Part shown: one piece after another, positions 6,447 to 13,890 of the stretch
How positions within the stretch are numbered: position 1 is the first letter of the stretch
How the letters are laid out: every line of letters begins with the position of its first letter
Source: Boseongicola sp. SB0675_bin_26
GTDB taxonomy: Bacteria > Pseudomonadota > Alphaproteobacteria > Rhodobacterales > Rhodobacteraceae
Direction of reading: 5' to 3'
DNA length: 16,224 nt
Assembly: GCA_009843725.1 (NCBI GenBank)
Contig: VYCX01000496.1
Span: 2,442 to 18,665, forward strand
Made by a program: the position numbers and the translations under genes
Notes under the pieces: generated by a model
What the model was told of the DNA's origin: nothing
Seen by the model: the letters and a program-made list of their open reading frames with translations, nothing else
Database searches by the model: none

Positions 6447-6714
6447 GTTTTTCTCGACGGCATCTCTTGGAGGCGCTCTCGGCCATCGACTGACCTGCCA
6501 AAGAGGCCCGGCCGTTCTGCATACCGAATTTTCGAGTTGGCGCGGCGCATGAATGGCCTTGGGTGATCGACCGTCTCGAACTACTGTGCTTCAGCGCGTC
6601 TTCTCGATGGCCTCCGCTCAATGGAACCCGCCACGCACCTAGAGGGCCGAACCGTGACGGCGCGCTGTTGCCGGCCGGTTCCTGAACAATTTCAGTTTCT
6701 GGAAAGAGGGCAAA

Positions 6715-6960
6715 ATGAGAATCACTGACGACGAACTCAACTTGAGCAGGAATGAGGCGGAAAAGATCTCGGAGTACCTTCGGGACTTGGCAAATTACGT
6801 CGAGAATTGCGGCCAAAGCACCTATGACGACAGTGGCGAGATCAACCTGATCAAGCCAGCGATGCTTGCAGCGCTTCCGCTGGCACCACTGGCACCCTGG
6901 ATCATCCGCGGGATCATCATCGCAATCGTGAGGGGAGCAACGATACAGGATGCTCGCTGA
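6715..6960 (+). CDS. small protein with a C-terminal hydrophobic segment, unknown
   Basis: This 81-residue protein has an N-terminal charged, helical half (EAEKISEYLRDLANYVENC) and a C-terminal hydrophobic run of about 30 residues (MLAALPLAPLAPWIIRGIII) that could be one membrane helix. AGAGGG lies six bases before the ATG. It is less GC-biased than its neighbours, which suggests a separate origin. It is divergent from parA across the repeat region. I do not recognise the family. A small membrane peptide or a regulatory protein is possible. Confidence 0.55.
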   Translation: MRITDDELNLSRNEAEKISEYLRDLANYVENCGQSTYDDSGEINLIKPAMLAALPLAPLAPWIIRGIIIAIVRGATIQDAR

Positions 6961-7262
6961 TCTGCGTGGCCTTGGCGCCAGTCACGACAGGTAGAAAGCC
7001 CCGCTGCAGAGAGCGCAAAGGCAAAGTGGCAGGGCATTGACCAGGTTGCCCGCTTTCGGGCGAAGGGGGGCATGAGGGCTTGGCGACTCATGCCCGTGCC
7101 TGTCCGGCTCCTGCCTTTCTCACTTCTTGAAGAATGACTGGATCTCGGCGGGCTGACGGTCCGGTTCACGAGGTTCAATCGCGTCCGTCCTGCAGGATCG
7201 GCTCCGCGACCCAAAAGTGCTACGCAGCGGCCGATCGCTTGGCGCTCGCGCGCAAATGATGT
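6961..7262. other. intergenic stretch without a supported gene
   Basis: No frame here has motif or codon support. One small hairpin (GCCCG-CTTT-CGGGC, 7048-7061) lies after the small plus-strand gene but has no T tract, so I do not call it a terminator. Confidence 0.4.
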
Positions 7263-7336
7263 GGATTCGCGTTGAGAATTGACCCACTTCGGGGGTGATT
7301 CGCGTCCAAATTTGACCCACCCCTGATCAGGTGAAA
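7263..7336 (-). repeat. IS21-like terminal sequence, copy B (no transposase)
   Basis: On the minus strand this contains GGGTCAAATTTGGACGCG and GGGTCAATTCTCAACGCG in tandem, matching copy A at 2405-2478 base for base over long stretches and extending into a shared GATCAGG flank. The two copies are direct repeats about 4.8 kb apart. From here to 7514 I see no gene. Confidence 0.7.
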
Positions 7337-7514
7337 ACGCCTGCCTCACAACGAATCAGCGAGGCAGGCGGTGAGGGCCGATGGAGCAACCGGCTCCGTG
7401 ACGCTCATCGCGACGCCGGAAAGAAGCGGCGCGGAAGCCGAGATGCCAGAGACAGGCACGTCGGTGGAGTTCATCGCAGTAAGGATCCGGGTGCACTGGG
7501 CGCCCGACAGGGGT

Positions 7515-8588
7515 TCAGTCGAGATCGGGCCAGGAGCGCAGGCGCTCGATGCGCTCCTCCGTCGTGGGATGCGTCCGGAAGAGCTTCCAGGTGTTCTGTC
7601 CCGAGAGGTTGACGATCTGCAGCGCCGGGTGCGCGCCGGGCAGGGCAGTCGCCGCCTCGTCCGGGCGCTCGTCGAGCGACCGCAGCATGTCGATCATCGC
7701 GGCGCGGCTCGTCAGGATCGCCCCCGCGCGATCCGCCATGAACTCGCGCCGCCGTGAATGTGCACAGTGGAACGTGTCGACCGCCCTGGAGGCGAGCCAC
7801 CCGGCAAGCCAGATCGCCGCGGCCGCGCAAAGGAAGGCGAGACCCATGAGCTTCATCGTGACCCGCATCGCCCAGCCTGCGGCCATCCCGGCGGCGTCGT
7901 CGGGCGCGGCAGATCGGCCCGGGTTCATGCTGTCGCCGACGGAAAGGATCGAGAAACCGAAGAACCCGGCGATGATCGCGCAGGGTCGGACGATCCCGAG
8001 GCGGAATGTGTCCTGGGCCACGACATACATGCTGCTGATCCGCGTGTCCCCGGAGGCGACGTGCCCGGCTTCGTGCGCTATGACCGCCCTGAGGCGTTCG
8101 GGGCTGTCCTGGAAGGCGTCGAGCAGGCCCTGGCCGAAGACCATGGCCATCCGCGACGGCATGAGGCCGAACGCGCAGGCGTTCACGCCTTCCGGGGCAA
8201 CGCAGACCCATCGGACCGGCTGCGCACCTGCGTCGGCGCAGATCCCCTGTACCTCGGCGACGAGGTCCGCCCAGGCAGGCTCGTCGTTGACGACGCGGGC
8301 ATCGAAGACGCCACGAACGTAGCCTTCCGTGGCTGCGAACGGCCGCACGACCGCCCACAGAGGCCAGAGAAAGAAAGCAAGCAGGACAAGGGCGAGGACG
8401 AAACCGAGGATGCTTGGCTGCGGGCCGGAAAGCGCAACGAAGATCGCGCTTCCGATCAAGGAGAACACGGCGAGCCAGAACAGCGCTGCAGCCGCAAAGA
8501 CGGGCAGGATGAACCACCGAAGCGGCGAGGCGTGCTCGCGGATCCGCTGGATGAAGTCGGGACTGGAGGGTGATGGAGGCCTGGTCAT
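7515..8588 (-). CDS. M48-family membrane zinc metallopeptidase, HtpX-like
   Basis: The 357-residue protein has two N-terminal membrane helices (about 24-53 and 58-82), the zinc-binding HEAGH motif at 172-176, two further hydrophobic segments (about 199-217 and 246-265), the third-ligand motif EFMAD at 282-286, and the conserved ending HPTTEERIERL. This is the layout of HtpX/Ste24-type peptidases, which cut misfolded or selected membrane proteins, with the catalytic domain facing the cytoplasm. The ATG at 8588 is the first that fits. The site before it is weak (GGAC). The longer open frame upstream lacks family features. No partner gene is adjacent, so a role in quality control or in processing an element-encoded membrane protein is inference. 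Confidence 0.92.
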   Translation of the reverse strand: MTRPPSPSSPDFIQRIREHASPLRWFILPVFAAAALFWLAVFSLIGSAIFVALSGPQPSILGFVLALVLLAFFLWPLWAVVRPFAATEGYVRGVFDARVVNDEPAWADLVAEVQGICADAGAQPVRWVCVAPEGVNACAFGLMPSRMAMVFGQGLLDAFQDSPERLRAVIAHEAGHVASGDTRISSMYVVAQDTFRLGIVRPCAIIAGFFGFSILSVGDSMNPGRSAAPDDAAGMAAGWAMRVTMKLMGLAFLCAAAAIWLAGWLASRAVDTFHCAHSRRREFMADRAGAILTSRAAMIDMLRSLDERPDEAATALPGAHPALQIVNLSGQNTWKLFRTHPTTEERIERLRSWPDLD

Positions 8589-8610
8589 GTTGAGTCCGTT
8601 TGTGTTTGCC

Positions 8611-8645
8611 TTGCGACAATAGACGCAGAACCCTTCGGGTCGCAA
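8611..8645 (-). promoter_or_regulatory. nested inverted repeats in the peptidase leader
   Basis: TTGCGAC (8611-8617) and GTCGCAA (8639-8645) form perfect 7-bp arms around an inner ACCC-TTC-GGGT hairpin. It lies just upstream of the peptidase start and could be an operator or an mRNA leader structure. The rest of 8646-8888 contains no gene I can support. Confidence 0.35.
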
Positions 8646-8888
8646 AAGGCTCTGAGGAGCGCATGCGGCAGGCGACGGCTTCGGGATCCGATCCGTGCTG
8701 CAGCGCCGCACGGATCGCGTTGCGGACGGCGTCCCAAATGGTCCCGGGAATTGCATGGCATGCAACGCGCCGATGCTTCCGGATGCCCGAAGGACCGCTC
8801 ATGACGGTTCCCGCTTTCGCGGAATTTGCGGCGATCCGCGACCGGCGTGCGTTCCAGGCGGGGCAGGGGGCCCGGCAGCAGCGTCTGC

Positions 8889-10283
8889 TCATGACGGCCT
8901 CGGGGGCCTTTCCGGCCCCTTGGGCTGGAGTCCCTTGCGCTCGCGGTCGCGGATCCCGGCGACGGATCGGGCGAGGTCGAGCCCGCCGGCCCTTGCCCTT
9001 GCTGTGAAGGCCCTGAGGGCGCCTCCGGGATTGAGGACGGGCGTCTTCGGGTGGAACCTGTTCCTGTCGATGACGACGAGGGCGAGGAAGGCGAGGGGCG
9101 GTCCCATGGCCTCGCAGGCGTCGTGCCAGGCGCTGACGTTGATCCCGAGCTCCCTGAGGACATGGGGCAGGGCGTCCTGCCAGTCGCCCAGGGTGTCCAG
9201 CCAGAGCGCCATGTCGTCGCTGGCCAGGTTTCGGAGGTCTTCCAGGGTCATCCCGGCAGTCCGCTCCTGTCTTTTCGGTCGCCGGTGCGGCGGTGGCGAT
9301 CCAGCTGCTCCGTTATTTTCATCCTGTATACATTTCCATGTTGATTCAGGTTGTATATGGGACCGGACCTTGATGTCCGGTGCGCCGGACATATCGCGTT
9401 GAATCTCAACGTTTTCCACAGGTCCGGAATTCCCGGCAATGCCGGAACGCGCGATTTCCGCGTCATCCGGCGGGGTTTCGGCCAGCTGCGACGAGGAAGA
9501 AGCCTCTGGTTCCTGAATCGGGCAGGGCGCCAGCGCCTCCCGTATCGCCGCCTCGAGTTCGACGAGCGCCGCGATCCAGAGCGCGAGCTCGTCGAATTCC
9601 GCGACGCGGGGGCAGGGCGGACGGACGGTCACGTCCAGCTCGTCGAGCCGCCCCTTGGCCCAGTGGCGCATCTCGATGTCCTTCAGGGTCGCGACGAGCA
9701 GCCCGACCCTCCGGCGCGCCGTGCGGGCCTCCAGCGCCTTCTCCTGGCGCGCCTCCTCGGCGAGGGCGGCCTCCTCCACGATCCCGGCGAATGCGCGGAA
9801 GTTGGCGAGCGCCGGCTCGATCGACAGGCCGCAGCCTATCGGGGCGCCGTAGGCCTGTCCGCTTCGCCGGCCCCGGTAGCCGTTGTCGGCCGTGGTTCTG
9901 GCCAGGACGCCGAAGCCGGCGAGCCGGGCCTCGATGCGGCGGAACTGGCGCTCGCCGATGTCCATCTCGCGGGCCATGTCGCACTGGCGCTTCCAGTTGA
10001 CGGGCGAGCGGTCTTCCGCGTGCCAGGCCTGGCGTTCCGTGATGTCCGCGACATGCCGCCAGACGGCGATCTCGCGCTCGGTGGCTCCGATGAGCCTGAG
10101 CGCGCTGCAGATCGTGGTCATGGCCTGCGGCTTAGAGATCCGGTCCGGCAGGCGGCTGTGGTGATTCGGCTGCGGGACGAACGCCTGCACGTCCATCCAG
10201 CGCTCGGGGTCGTACGCACCTGACTCGACAGGTGCGTGCATCGTTGCGGGGCTTCCTGGGCCCATTGAAACATGGTCTTTCAC
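8889..10283 (-). CDS. repC: RepC-type plasmid replication initiator
   Basis: The 464-residue protein has a RepC-like N-terminal winged-helix region (about 50-135, with LRLIGATEREIAVWRHVAD and CDMAREMDIGERQFRRIEARL). Next comes the conserved SGQAYGAPIGCGLSIEPAL block, then a coiled-coil-rich middle and a variable acidic linker. The C-terminal domain has the signature LRELGINVSAWHDACEAMG ... VLNPGGALRAFTARARAGGLDLARS. RepC binds and opens the origin, which in this family lies inside its own gene. The matching site here is the AT-rich segment near 9300-9420. I chose the GTG at 10283 because AGAGGAACGGA precedes it and both motif and GTG are conserved in the duplicated copy at 10946. No repA or repB is adjacent, so this looks like a solitary repC replicon with an unlinked partition operon. 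Confidence 0.92.
   Translation of the reverse strand: MKDHVSMGPGSPATMHAPVESGAYDPERWMDVQAFVPQPNHHSRLPDRISKPQAMTTICSALRLIGATEREIAVWRHVADITERQAWHAEDRSPVNWKRQCDMAREMDIGERQFRRIEARLAGFGVLARTTADNGYRGRRSGQAYGAPIGCGLSIEPALANFRAFAGIVEEAALAEEARQEKALEARTARRRVGLLVATLKDIEMRHWAKGRLDELDVTVRPPCPRVAEFDELALWIAALVELEAAIREALAPCPIQEPEASSSSQLAETPPDDAEIARSGIAGNSGPVENVEIQRDMSGAPDIKVRSHIQPESTWKCIQDENNGAAGSPPPHRRPKRQERTAGMTLEDLRNLASDDMALWLDTLGDWQDALPHVLRELGINVSAWHDACEAMGPPLAFLALVVIDRNRFHPKTPVLNPGGALRAFTARARAGGLDLARSVAGIRDRERKGLQPKGPERPPRPS
9300..9420. other. candidate origin of replication (oriV) inside repC
   Basis: Within very GC-rich repC, an AT-rich patch (about 9305-9360, with TGTATACATTT and TTGTATATGG) is followed by a perfect dyad ATGTCCGG-TGCG-CCGGACAT (9373-9392), a second dyad CGTTGA-ATC-TCAACG (9397-9411) and a DnaA-box match TTTTCCACA (9412-9420, consensus TTWTNCACA). 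This combination is what is expected of a RepC-dependent origin. Confidence 0.7.
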
Positions 10284-10336
10284 TGCTCCGTTCCTCTTCG
10301 GGTTCTGGAGCCGCCAGAGGCACAAAGGATCCCTGT

Positions 10337-10476
10337 CCGAAAAAACGCGTTTTTCGGTTGCGTCCCGTTCAGCGCTGCGGTAAACGATCCTTGCTGATTT
10401 GTTTCGTTTACCTGCGCTGATCTGCTCGCGCAGAGTGGAACTCTGGAACCCGCGCTGCCTCTGGCGGCGCGGTTTC
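10337..10476. ncRNA. repC leader with three hairpins, copy A (candidate antisense RNA or attenuator)
   Basis: Three strong dyads lie upstream of repC. One is CCGAAAAA-ACGCG-TTTTTCGG (10337-10357). Another is GGTAAACGA/TCGTTTACC with outer CAGCGC/GCGCTG (10370-10419). The third is a 14-base stem GAACCCGCGCTGCC/GGCGGCGCGGTTTC (10446-10476) followed on the plus strand by GTTTTG, like an intrinsic terminator. repABC plasmids encode a counter-transcribed RNA opposite the repC leader. This layout fits a plus-strand RNA ending at 10480, though no promoter was clearly identified. Confidence 0.55.
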
Positions 10477-10487
10477 GTTTTGTGTGA

Positions 10488-10946
10488 TCAGGCTGTCCGG
10501 GTGAGGCACCTCCCTTCCTCGTGTTGACGTGAATGCCGTGCCGTGCGGGGCCGCACGGCCGGGTCTCCGCCCGCCGCCCTGGCAGCGGGTGCGTGGGCGC
10601 ATGCCGCGTGCAGGGCTTGCCTGACGGGGCCGGGCGCCTGGCGACAGGGGTGCGCCCATGTCAAGGGCCATCGGCCGGTCGGCCGCGAGGCGCGTGGTGT
10701 CCTGAAATCCACGACATGCCTCCCGACGTTGACCCGCCGTCCTGCGGCAGGGGCCACCCGGACCGGACCTGGGCCGGCTGGCATCGCCCGCGGCGTCGGG
10801 AGCGCGCCGGACAGGCCTGCGGGATGATTCGGCCGCTGGAGGAACGCCTGGGCGTCCAGCCGGCGCTCGAGGTCGCGCGCCTCGACATCAAGGAGCCTGT
10901 GCGCCGCTGCGGAGCTTCCCAGGGCTTCTGGAAGGCGCTGTCTCAC
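10488..10946 (-). pseudogene. diverged, truncated duplicate of the repC 5' end
   Basis: From a GTG at 10946, preceded by AGAGGAACGGA exactly as in repC, the frame reads GSSAAAHRLLDVEARDLERRLDAQAF and then RPNH. It aligns with repC residues GSPATMHAPVESGAYDPERW-MDVQAF-QPNH, and later VGRHVVDF aligns with VWRHVAD. Similarity then fades, and the frame ends at 10488 within the leader of the intact gene. It lacks most of RepC, so it cannot initiate replication, but a short peptide from it is possible. An in-frame ATG at 10964 could also serve as start. Confidence 0.7.
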
Positions 10947-10997
10947 CGTTCCGTTCCTCTCCATTCCTTGTTCTGGCTGAGGCAAAAACAATGCTGT

Positions 10998-11124
10998 CCG
11001 GAAAATCGCATTTTCCGGTTGCATTCCGTTTGGCGCTGGGGTAGACAATTCGTGAGATCGAAATTGTCCGCGGCCATTGCCGCTCGGAATTCTGAAACCG
11101 CGTCGCTTCCAACGGCGCGGTTTC
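10998..11124. ncRNA. repC leader with three hairpins, copy B (diverged duplicate)
   Basis: The same three structures recur in the same order with different bases: CCGGAAAA-TCGCA-TTTTCCGG (10998-11018), GACAATTCG/CGAAATTGTC (11044-11068) and GAAACCGCGTCG/CGGCGCGGTTTC (11094-11124). Both copies also share AAGGGAGGTGC about 30 bases beyond the third stem (near 10505-10515 and 11154-11165). Base changes keep pairing in the stems, which argues for selection on structure. Confidence 0.6.
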
Positions 11125-11169
11125 GCATTCGATGACCAGGCTTCCGTCGTGCTGCACCTCCCTTCATGG

Positions 11170-11395
11170 TGGCGTTGTGGCCGGTTCACTCCGGGCCGCG
11201 AGAACTGGTTCCCGCCCGCCGGTGTCGTGGCGACCGTGTGCACGCATACCACATGTGCCCCGCGCCGGACAATGCCGATCAATTGACGCTTGACAGTTTC
11301 AACCGGGTTTCCGGCCGGGCGCCGATTCCATGCCGGGCGGGGCAGGGCGGTCACGGCGCGCCCGTACGGCGACCGTTCCAGACGGCGTACAGCGA
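11170..11395. other. gap between the repC duplicate and the first ankyrin gene
   Basis: No frame has codon or motif support. The region should contain the minus-strand promoter for the duplicated leader, but no consensus pair stands out. Confidence 0.35.
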
Positions 11396-12157
11396 TCATG
11401 CGGCCAGCTCCGCGCGCACCGGGGCCGTGCCGCCAATGCCGGCCCTGGCCAGCGCCCGGATCGCGATGATGTCGCGACGGCGGCGCGCGAGCTGCAAAAC
11501 GGTTTTGCCCCTGTGGTCGCGTGCCTCGGCATTCGCCCCGGCGCCCAGCAGCAGGGCCACGGCCATTGCGACGTCGCCCCGGCGATGGCCGAGCGTGACG
11601 TGGTGGAGCGGTGTCCGGTCGAGCAGGTCCCGCGCCGAGTGGTCCGCTCCGGCGTCGAGGAGCGCAGCCATCGGCTCGAGCAGGCTCGTGCAGGCCCGTC
11701 TGTGCAGCGGAGTCTGGCCGGTCCTGGGACAGCGGGCGTTCGGGTCGCCGCCTGCGGCCACCAGCGCCTCGACAACGGGCCGGCTGACGGCCCAGTCAAT
11801 CGGCGTCAGCCAGGTCCGCTTGGTGACGTCCGCGCCGAGTTCCAGGAGGAGCAGGACGGACTCCAGGCTGTCGCGCTGCGCGGCAGCGTGGAGGGGCGTG
11901 AACTCGTCCATCCCCAGTCGTGGCGTGTCCGGATCGGCTCCGGCCTCGGCGAGCAGCCTGATCACGTCGAGCCGCCGGTTCCCGACTGCTGACAGCATCG
12001 GCGTCGCGCCGAACCGCTCCCGGGCCTCGGGATCGGCCCCGCCGTCGACCGCCTCGCGGATCCGGGCGGTTTCGCCGCGCCGGACGAGACGAAACAGCTC
12101 GGCGTCGCGTTCGGACTGCCCGAACTGCCGGGGGATCGTTGGTGACATGTCGTTCAC
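11396..12157 (-). CDS. ankyrin-repeat protein, about six repeats
   Basis: The 253-residue protein has a short helical cap (SERDAELFRLVRRGETARIREAV) followed by about six ankyrin units. Their TPLH-type starts include GATPMLSAVGN, DEFTPLHAAAQ, GQTPLHRRAC, DRTPLHHVTLG and GKTVLQLARRR, with AGADPD-type turns between them. Ankyrin repeats mediate protein binding. There is no catalytic domain, signal peptide or membrane helix. I chose the GTG at 12157, which has AAGGAG seven bases upstream. The ATG three codons later has poor spacing. The gene is divergent from the coiled-coil gene at 12286. It is the first and largest ankyrin gene of the array. Confidence 0.85.
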   Translation of the reverse strand: MNDMSPTIPRQFGQSERDAELFRLVRRGETARIREAVDGGADPEARERFGATPMLSAVGNRRLDVIRLLAEAGADPDTPRLGMDEFTPLHAAAQRDSLESVLLLLELGADVTKRTWLTPIDWAVSRPVVEALVAAGGDPNARCPRTGQTPLHRRACTSLLEPMAALLDAGADHSARDLLDRTPLHHVTLGHRRGDVAMAVALLLGAGANAEARDHRGKTVLQLARRRRDIIAIRALARAGIGGTAPVRAELAA

Positions 12158-12285
12158 TTGCGCACTCCTTCTGTTGCGACGGACGTTCCCGCCGGGCTGA
12201 CGGTTTCGAGGATGTGTTCCGGAGCGTTTGCCGTCGGCTGCCGTCCGGCGCTGGCATTGCCGCCGCCGCCCCTTGTCTTTGCTGC

Positions 12286-12543
12286 ATGAGTGCAGCATTT
12301 GACACCGCCGCGGCCGTCAGGGAACTGGAAGCCGCAGGCATGGACCGAGTCCAGGCGGAAGCGGTCGCTGCGGCCTGCCGAAAGGCTTCGGACGCTGGCG
12401 AGCCCGTGACGCGTCCCGGACTGGATGTCGCGACGGCACAACTGGAGTCCGCCATGGCGCAACTGGAAGCGCGTCTCGTGCGGTGGGTGCTTGCGGTCGG
12501 CGCCGCGATAGTTGCGGCGGTGAAGCTGATTCCAGGGATCTGA
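12286..12543 (+). CDS. short coiled-coil protein with C-terminal membrane helix, DUF1640-like
   Basis: The 85-residue protein starts FDTAAAVRELEAAGMDRVQAEA, resembling the N-terminus of DUF1640 (CCDC90-like) proteins. It continues with a short coil (ATAQLESAMAQLEARL) and ends in a single hydrophobic helix (VRWVLAVGAAIVAAVKLIPGI), so it should be tail-anchored in the inner membrane. It is shorter than typical DUF1640 proteins because the coil is reduced. No Shine-Dalgarno precedes the ATG. The next gene, an ankyrin gene, converges on it from 12627, the same pairing as seen downstream. Confidence 0.75.
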   Translation: MSAAFDTAAAVRELEAAGMDRVQAEAVAAACRKASDAGEPVTRPGLDVATAQLESAMAQLEARLVRWVLAVGAAIVAAVKLIPGI

Positions 12544-12626
12544 CGAAACGCGGGGCCGGCACCGCAATTCCTGCGCTGGAAGGCACGGGAAAAGGCCCCC
12601 CGTCCTGAACACGATTGCGACATTGC

Positions 12627-12926
12627 TCACCGGCCCGCTCCGGGACGGCAGATGTCGCGGACTGCCTCCGAAACGCTCGGCGGAAGGACCTTGATCGGCG
12701 CGCGACCCTCGTCGTCCAGCGCCGTCCTGTCTGCGCCAGCCTCCACCAGGGCCGTGATCGAAGCGGGATCGCCCGTGGCGGCGGCCAGGTGCAGCGGCGT
12801 CATGCCCGCCTCGCCGGTCTTCGCGGCGGCATGAAGCGCGATGCCGAGCGAGAAAGCCCGCGCCTCCAGGCGCTCGGCGCGATCCCGGGCCTTCCGGACC
12901 CGCTCGCTGTCCACGATGCCGGTCAC
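12627..12926 (-). CDS. short ankyrin-repeat protein (two repeats missing)
   Basis: This 99-residue protein has a charged N-terminal coil (DSERVRKARDRAERLEARAF) and SLGIALHAAAKTGEAGMTPLHLAAATGDPASI, then a conserved C-terminal cap (ALDDEGRAPIKVLPPSVSEA). It parallels the ankyrin protein at 13426-13890 but lacks about 47 residues in the middle, exactly after KTGEA, as though an in-frame deletion removed one and a half to two repeats. The GTG at 12926 has GAGGA six bases upstream. The gene converges with 12286-12543 and diverges from 13070-13363. It probably has a shorter binding surface than its paralogue. Confidence 0.75.
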   Translation of the reverse strand: MTGIVDSERVRKARDRAERLEARAFSLGIALHAAAKTGEAGMTPLHLAAATGDPASITALVEAGADRTALDDEGRAPIKVLPPSVSEAVRDICRPGAGR

Positions 12927-13037
12927 GACGTCCTCGCCGCCATCTGCGGCACCTTTTCGGGGCCGGACCGGACGAAGCCGGCCTGGTCGCGCAGAGTGCG
13001 GCAGGCGAGAAGGGCAATCCGGGTGCCGCCGCCCTTG

Positions 13038-13066
13038 CCCGGGGCGGCGATCGGGCATATGTTCAC
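13038..13066 (+). promoter_or_regulatory. promoter of the coiled-coil gene, copy 1 (predicted leaderless transcript)
   Basis: TTGCCC and TATGTT are separated by 17 bases, and the ATG begins six bases after the TATGTT. The block is nearly identical before the paralogue at 15078. With the -10 this close, transcription should start at or within a base or two of the ATG, giving a leaderless mRNA. Confidence 0.55.
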
Positions 13067-13069
13067 GGC

Positions 13070-13363
13070 ATGAGCGAGGCGCCGTCGAACCATCAGCTCT
13101 CCGAGCGTCTCGTCGCGTTGGAGGAACGCATGAACACGGTACAAGCCGAATACCGTACGGACATCGCCAGGCTTGCCGAGGACATGGCCAAGCGCGATGC
13201 CGAAGCCGCCAAGCGCGACGCCGAAGCCGCCAAGCGCGAAGTGCAGAGAACGGAGCGAGAAGCCACCGCGCGTTGGTGGCAGACCGCGATCATTCTGGCC
13301 GGCTTCGGCGTCGTTCTGGCAGGGATCGGCCTCGCCGCGACTCTCATCATCAGCTACGGCTAG
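13070..13363 (+). CDS. coiled-coil protein with C-terminal membrane helix (paralogue 1)
   Basis: The 97-residue protein begins MSEAPSNHQLSERLVALEER and runs through a long heptad coil containing the 7-residue repeat AKRDAEA twice. It ends in a TM helix (ARWWQTAIILAGFGVVLAGI and a few more residues). The layout, an N-terminal coil, Trp-rich interface and C-terminal membrane anchor, recalls XhlA- or Bdr-like small proteins. Function is unknown. It shares N-terminus, coil and TM with 15078-15350, which differs in the repeated heptads. It converges with the ankyrin gene at 13426-13890 (62-base gap). No Shine-Dalgarno is present, in agreement with the predicted leaderless start. Confidence 0.8.
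   Translation: MSEAPSNHQLSERLVALEERMNTVQAEYRTDIARLAEDMAKRDAEAAKRDAEAAKREVQRTEREATARWWQTAIILAGFGVVLAGIGLAATLIISYG
13190..13231 (+). repeat. 21-bp in-frame tandem repeat (heptad duplication)
   Basis: Two 21-bp units starting AAGCGCGA and ending GAAGCCGCC lie head to tail, differing at one base, with the start of a third. Each unit adds exactly one coiled-coil heptad. Confidence 0.85.
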
Positions 13364-13425
13364 ACGTCGGCGCTGCGGAACTGGAAGCGCGTGGCGGTCC
13401 GGTCCGAAGACTGCGGCGGCTGCGG

Positions 13426-13890
13426 TCATGCCACCACTCCTGGCCAAAGGGCGTGCCGCACGCTCTCCGGAACCTTCCCGGGCAGGAGGTCGAAGGGCGT
13501 CCGTCCTTCCCCGTCAAGCGCCGCCGTGTCGGCCCCGACCTCGACGAGAAACGCGATCGACGCGGCGTCGCCGGAGACTGCCGCGAGATGCAGCGGTGTC
13601 ATGCCGATCTCGTCGCTGACGTTCGGTTTCGCGCCGGCCGTGATGAGGGCCTCTACGGAAGCGGACCGTCCTCGGCGCGCCGCCGCGTGAAGAGGCCTCC
13701 AGCCGTTCGGCATCCGCGCCTCGACGTTCGCGCCGTGGGCGATCAGGAGCGCGATTCTGTCTGCCTCCCCGGTCTTCGCGGCGGCGTGGAGCTCGATGCC
13801 GAGCGAGACGGCCCGCGCCTCCAGGCGCTCGATGCGCTCGGTGCGTTCCCGGGCCTGCCGTGCCCGCTCGCTGTCCAAGATGACGGTCAT
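13426..13890 (-). CDS. ankyrin-repeat protein with N-terminal coil
   Basis: The 154-residue protein has a basic coiled N-terminus (DSERARQARERTERIERLEA). About four ankyrin units follow: SLGIELHAAAKTGEADRIA, GWRPLHAAARRGRSASVEAL, GMTPLHLAAVSGDAASIAFL and a C-terminal cap GRTPFDLLPGKVPESV. It is the longer paralogue of 12627-12926. The ATG at 13890 overlaps the stop of the HNH nuclease gene (ATGA), so it is the last gene of a three-gene minus-strand operon. Tight coupling to a phage-like nuclease pair suggests the ankyrin protein was recruited to, or co-moved with, that cassette. Confidence 0.85.
   Translation of the reverse strand: MTVILDSERARQARERTERIERLEARAVSLGIELHAAAKTGEADRIALLIAHGANVEARMPNGWRPLHAAARRGRSASVEALITAGAKPNVSDEIGMTPLHLAAVSGDAASIAFLVEVGADTAALDGEGRTPFDLLPGKVPESVRHALWPGVVA

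Noticed and set aside
7048..7061. Small GCCCG/CGGGC hairpin as a terminator
   Set aside because: There is no T tract on either strand and it lies about 90 bases from the nearest gene end.
7471..8892. 473-codon minus-strand frame overlapping the M48 gene
   Set aside because: It is an alternate frame of the M48 gene, Arg- and Pro-rich, with no domain.
12154..13017. 287-codon minus-strand frame over the short coiled-coil and short ankyrin genes
   Set aside because: It is out of frame with both recognised genes and low in complexity.
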